Assembly (NCBI GenBank): GCA_947172415.1
Contig: OX359191.1
Location: 7,053,130 to 7,117,129 of the forward strand
From: Chondrosia reniformis
Lineage: Eukaryota > Porifera > Demospongiae > Chondrillida > Chondrillidae
Length of the DNA stretch: 64,000 nt
Reading direction: 5' to 3'
This document shows positions 59,393 through 64,000 of this stretch, piece after piece (the first letter of the stretch is position 1; each line of letters begins with the position of its first letter). The notes beneath the pieces were generated by a model, which saw only the letters and a program-made list of their open reading frames with translations, was not told where the DNA came from and made no database searches. The position numbers and the translations under genes are program-made.

Positions 59393-61949
59393 AGGTAATA
59401 CATATCCTGTATCTTCATACATATGTACGTACACACTAATACGTATACACATGGAAATACATATAGGTTACGTGTATATGAGAATTGATACATACTTAAA
59501 TATGGCATTAATGTAAATACAATTTAAGTCATATAAACATGTTTACATATTAAAATCCTTTATTATAATAATTAGGATTATAAATGTAAATCATTTATTG
59601 CACATTTAATCAGACATGAATTGTTTTGTATATCAGTGTTGTTGCTTTGTTTGTGTTTATTGTAGTCCATCAGCACTGACCTTTGATGATACTTATAATA
59701 CTCTGAAATATAGAGACAGAGCAAAACAGATCAAGTCACAAGTAGGAAATCTTAACTGTGTACATCAACACAACATTGTGCAAGTCAATATTTTACTTCC
59801 ATGTTCTTCTACTCTCCCTCCCTCTACCTCTCAGTTGGTTAGGAATGTGGTGAGTGTGGACTATCACCTGTCAAAGTACAAGGAGATTGTGGATGACCTT
59901 CAGAAGGAGATCACTCATCTCAAATCAAAGCTGGCAAGTCATGGTCCCATTAAAGGAGCGTTTGATAAAGTGGAGGCAGCCAGACTGAAGGCATTGATAT
60001 CAGATGTGTATGGTTGCCATGGCAATGTACGCAAGGAGCTGGCAGAGGCAGAGTGTAGTGGTGAACTGTTGAATGCAAAAAGAAAGAGAAGAGAGATTCT
60101 GTATAGAAGATGTGAAGCATTTAATATATCACAGGAAAGAAGAGATAATGTACGTACGTATGTGTATTATATATGTGTGTATACATATTTCTTGGTGTTA
60201 TGTATATACGTATGCATTATGTTTAATTCTTTAGCTACAAACTACATACATATGTACATATATAATTGTTTAATTTTACATTTAAGTATACATGTAACAT
60301 GTTTTACTTGTACATATGTATATAGATGAAGTGTCGAATAGTTGATCTAGAGGAAAAGATAAGAGCCATTGCTGCGCAGAAGGAAGATCTTAGTAAACAT
60401 CTCCATGACAACCAGGATGAAATTTATAAGATGCAAAATGAAATTAAAGCAAGTCTGGCTAAGCGATTTGATTCCTTTGCACTGAGTGAGTATGTATCCA
60501 TGGTAACTGAAGCTGAGAAACATCGCGTGGAAGGAGCTCACAGTAGAGTTCAAGTGAGATCTCTGAGAAAACTGGTGAAGCAGCTGCAGCAAGATATGGA
60601 CAGGAGCAACAGGTTAGCTTGGAGATACAGTATATACTAACCTTACTATATGTATACGTATGTACATACAGTATGTATGTGTAGGTGCACACAGTATACA
60701 GCTAAATAGTGTGATGTTTCCATTTCTCTTGCAGATTGCTAGCTTGCACAATTGGGTTTATCCAGGATGTGGAACCGTGCTTCAGTCAGAACACCATTCT
60801 CCTCAACAAGTATCGTGCTCTGGTGAGGCAGCTTCAAAGTGAGAAGGGAGTAGCATGGGCGGATGAGGACCAGGAGGCCCATGAGACCACGTTTAGATCA
60901 TCAGTCCAGTTGGATTCCCCTCCTGTACACTCAAAGACCACATCACCTGCAGCTGGTGACTCAAAGACCACATCCCCCACATCACCTGTAGCTGGTGACT
61001 CAAAGACCACTCCCCCTACATCACCCAGTAATTCAGAGGGTTCTCCCCTTTCTTCACCTAATTTACATTTGAAGAGTACATCTGTAAGAAGCAATACCAC
61101 TCCATATCCACTGGCTTCAAAGCAGGCTGTACCTCCTAGTGAAATGTCAACCATGCCTCCTCCTAGCTCAGTGTCAAATCTATCACAACCTCCTGCTAGC
61201 ATTATGCCACCTCCCTCCAGCAGTGTCCTCTGTACACCAGTAAGGGTGACAGAACTCACCTCTTTTAGCTCCTTCACGCCCTCTCCAGCTGTGGCACGCC
61301 TCCTCAGCTCAATGAAGACCATGGGCCACTCCTCCTTACGTAAGAAGGTCCCTGAAGCAGTTAGACCTGTCATCCAACCATTTGAGGAGAAGCAGAGAAG
61401 AAGTGGCATCACACCAATTGGAAGCAGAAGTAACACTCAAAGGAAGACCACATTACGCAATAGTGAACACTCTTTGAAGTCAAACACAGTCTCCAGTCCT
61501 GATGATCTACCAAATAGTAGAATGGACCTTAGAAGCATGCCCATCCCAAAGCTGGCATTTGAGGACAACTTTTGCTCTCCAGATCCTCCTCCTTGTAAGT
61601 CAAGGGACCCACTGAATGAGACATTTACTGTGAATGAACACAAAAGTGGAGTTCTAAAGAGGTCACATGACACTCATTCAGCTAGAAGGACACCCAAGAA
61701 TCACCAAAAACTTTTAAAGGTCTTAGGTATGGATTATTTAATTGTCATTTTAATGTTGTCCGTACCCTTTTCAACAGAGCTTCAATCAGAAAATGTTGAA
61801 ACCCGTTTAACATCTACTACATTTATACATAATAAATTATACGTATGTAGTTACCATTACATTAGATATGTAGTACGTAGATATATATAATATGTTACTG
61901 TTATATGCATATGTATAAATAATCTAATACACCACTTTCTTACATGTTA

Positions 61950-62152
61950 TGCCTATTCTTAAAAATACATTAATAAGCCTATAGGGAGCTAAACCTGGTG
62001 AGAGCTTTGGATGAGGATACAGGAGTCTTCTCTTCTTCCTTCTTTGTACCGCTGGGCCAGACAGCTCTTTCTGAGAATTCCACCTTTCACCACCAATGAC
62101 CCTAGGATTCTTTGTCATTTCTTGATCTTTTATGAATCCTTGGCCATGCCAG
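61950..62152 (-). repeat. Dispersed 'GFTEDQ' repeat in K4 intron
   Basis: Minus-orientation copy, complete at both ends; shorter versions with an internal deletion occupy the same intron of K2 (20840-20980) and K3 (38235-38372). Confidence 0.7.
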
Positions 62153-63338
62153 TATGTATATATGTACATATAATGATAATAATAATAATTGCATATGTAT
62201 GAAACATTTCTCTTGTTGTAGGAGACAAACCTCCAGAAAGAGTAAAGTCAAAACAACCAAACTACTTAACTCTTACTAAAGCTGCTGCTTCAAATTTAAA
62301 GAGATATGTCACTAAATCCTCTAGATATTCAAAACGGTTTGTATCACAGTACGTATATATGTACAGTATTACTGTTGGTTGTCTTTAGGTATATGTATGT
62401 AATTATAACTCATTAATATTATAACTCACTATATATAAGCCTTATATGTATGTAGTACATATAAGGTATACATATACACATACACATAACATACAATACA
62501 TATGTAGTACAGTCAATATAGAATAATATCTGCATCATGATGATGCATTTCTTTAATAATGTACCTACTGTAGAGGTCACTTGGACAAAGAGAACTGTTA
62601 CTCAATCTCATCTTCATTTTCAAGCAACAGAAGAACAGTTACAGGACATTGAATAGGAGATGTTACATATATACATACAAAAATGAATTTTAAATAAATG
62701 TATTATATATAGTCTTTAGATGATTGTTTATAATGCTTTCTTTTGTGTTGTACTATTGTTCTATCATGTATATATAATTAAAGAATTTGAGATATCAATG
62801 TTTCGATGATTATATAGCTTGAAAACATGTACTGTAGCTACCCATTCAAGTATAGACAATTGCAAATTGACTAAAATACAAATGCAATTTATATGTAATT
62901 GCAAAAGATCTACGTATATAGATATATACATACAGGATAAGTTACCATGCAATATTATTTATGAAATTAATGATTTATAAATTACTTCATGATTGATATC
63001 AGCATGAATAATTAATATCCCAATTTTCTTACATGTACATATATATACATCTATATACTTCAGAGTTTAAAAGGCCTATAGAGAACTAAACCTAGGCCTA
63101 TGAGAGCTTTGCAATTGGATGAGGATATATGCAAGAGGTTAACTTTTCTCTTTACATTTCTTCTTCTCCACTAGGCCAGACATGTACAGCTGTTTGTATG
63201 TGTCATGAAGATTGCAATACAACTTTACTGTTTAGAATAAACCATAATCTTGTTCATTATACAATGATACAACACTTGATACAATATATACATCATGATC
63301 ATACACTAATATATATAACCAAATTAAATGTTCCCTCT

Positions 63339-64000
63339 TCATTCAAACCCTCCTTCAGAAATAAGGTACTTCACTATATCGTTGTGTCCTTCCCTCATAG
63401 CCACTGTCAAGCAGTCCTCTCCAAGTATATTAACATCAAACTTCCTTCTTCCAAATAAGGGCAATAAGTACTTGACAACGTGGAGATGGCCATTAAGACA
63501 GGCAATGTGTAGAGCACTGTTTCCATACTACAAGATAATCACAATTATGAATAAACATGAAAGCAAACATACGTATACAGTATGTTTTGGGTCGGTTGTC
63601 CAGACAGGACGTTACAATCGATAATCGGTAAAAAGGTTATCGCTGCATGATTATGTTGTTCTAGTGGGAAAGTTTGTTCAAATGGTAGTTGTGAGTGCTA
63701 ACCGATTACCGATTTCAATGTCAGGTTGGGACAACCGACCCAAAAAGTACTGTATAAGTATAGATATGGTACACTTGTAGTACTAATCATCCAAAATGGA
63801 GTGGAATTTACATGTTTACATAATATTGCTGATCATGTTTATCTACAGCCAATGGGATGTATCTGAGAAGGTCACATGACTGACACTTTTTTCTTAGTTA
63901 ATTCAGCCACAGAAGAGTTGGAACAAACAGGTGACCTTCCATCAAGTCAATAGTGGCACTGGTGCCTTTGAATCAGCACAAATGTTTAGGTTGGTAGACG
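63339..64000 (-). CDS. Gene D: 3' end of a fourth ankyrin gene (partial)
   Basis: The last exon, 63339-63527, encodes YGNSALHIACLNGH, then HVVKYLLPLFGRR and the ending YLISEGGFE, 63 codons with the stop. It is nearly the same as the last exon of gene C. The acceptor is intact. The rest of the gene lies beyond the window; 63528-64000 is the intron, with the MITE at 63577-63753. Confidence 0.85.
63577..63753. mobile_element. TTTTGGGTCGG-type MITE (gene D copy)
   Basis: Complete copy with both inverted ends, in the same intron position as in A and B. Confidence 0.8.

Larger units (their letters stand above)
58707..62652 (+). pseudogene. Kinesin-8 (KIF18-like) copy K4 with one motor exon replaced
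   Basis: Exons: 58707-58808, 58890-59198, [exon 3 missing], 59666-59741, 59835-60149, 60326-60612, 60735-61726, 62222-62336, 62574-62652. All present exons are open and the tail is the most complete of the four copies (Ser/Pro-rich region, then GDKPPERVKSKQPNYL and the DKENCY end). The exon encoding [17 protein letters not shown] is gone; in its place lies an inverted copy of the region around motor exon 1 (59238-59392). Joining exon 2 to exon 4 shifts the frame. The P-loop half of the motor is also absent upstream, so no working motor can be made. Confidence 0.85.

Noticed and set aside
1-64000. CRISPR array or bacterial operon
   Set aside because: Spliced genes, microsatellites and eukaryotic transposons; tandem repeats present are minisatellites without regular spacers.

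Overview
The window is eukaryotic: genes are split into small GT-AG exons, and introns are full of microsatellites, palindromic MITEs, Penelope-like retroelement pieces and a Tc1-type transposon. The gene content (death-fold plus coiled-coil plus ankyrin proteins in tandem, a kinase with a C-terminal coiled coil, a kinesin-8) and the compact introns suggest an early-branching metazoan, most likely a demosponge of Amphimedon type. That organism call is inference; no species marker is present.

The layout is one unit repeated in tandem about 3.5 times: [minus-strand death-fold/coiled-coil/ankyrin gene] - [minus-strand relic of GUF1/LepA] - [plus-strand truncated kinesin-8]. From left to right: a chimeric, broken ankyrin-gene 5' end fused to a kinase 3' part (1279-3442), GUF1 relic, kinesin K1 (4082-7149); gene A (8000-18415), GUF1 relic, kinesin remnant K2 (19664-21233); gene B (22700-34267), GUF1 relic, kinesin K3 (35013-39201); gene C (39864-57961), GUF1 relic, kinesin K4 (58707-62652); and the last exon of gene D (63339-63527) before the window ends.

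Genes A, B and C each assemble into one open reading frame with consistent splice phases (934, 998 and 1104 residues by my exon reconstruction): CARD-like domain, an unrecognised roughly 265-residue domain, four coiled-coil exons, then ankyrin repeats. The ankyrin part grows by a phase-0 exon cassette of 216+102+102 bp, present once (partly deleted) plus once in A, twice in B and three times (one exon lost) in C. In contrast, every kinesin copy lacks the ATP-binding N-terminal half of the motor and carries its own lesion, and the GUF1 pieces are decayed. The duplicated block therefore appears to keep the ankyrin gene and let its passengers decay.

The most unusual element is a 3200-bp TA-flanked transposon (42290-45489) inside an intron of gene C. 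It has long inverted repeats, an apparently intact DD34E Tc1-family transposase, and a second, spliced gene of 400 codons with a coiled coil and a C-terminal BEN-like domain, plus subterminal CGAG-rich tandem repeats. Other mobile DNA includes two Penelope-like GIY-YIG fragments, three MITE or foldback families, a 1.2-kb insertion in gene B and a perfect 179-bp palindrome in gene C.
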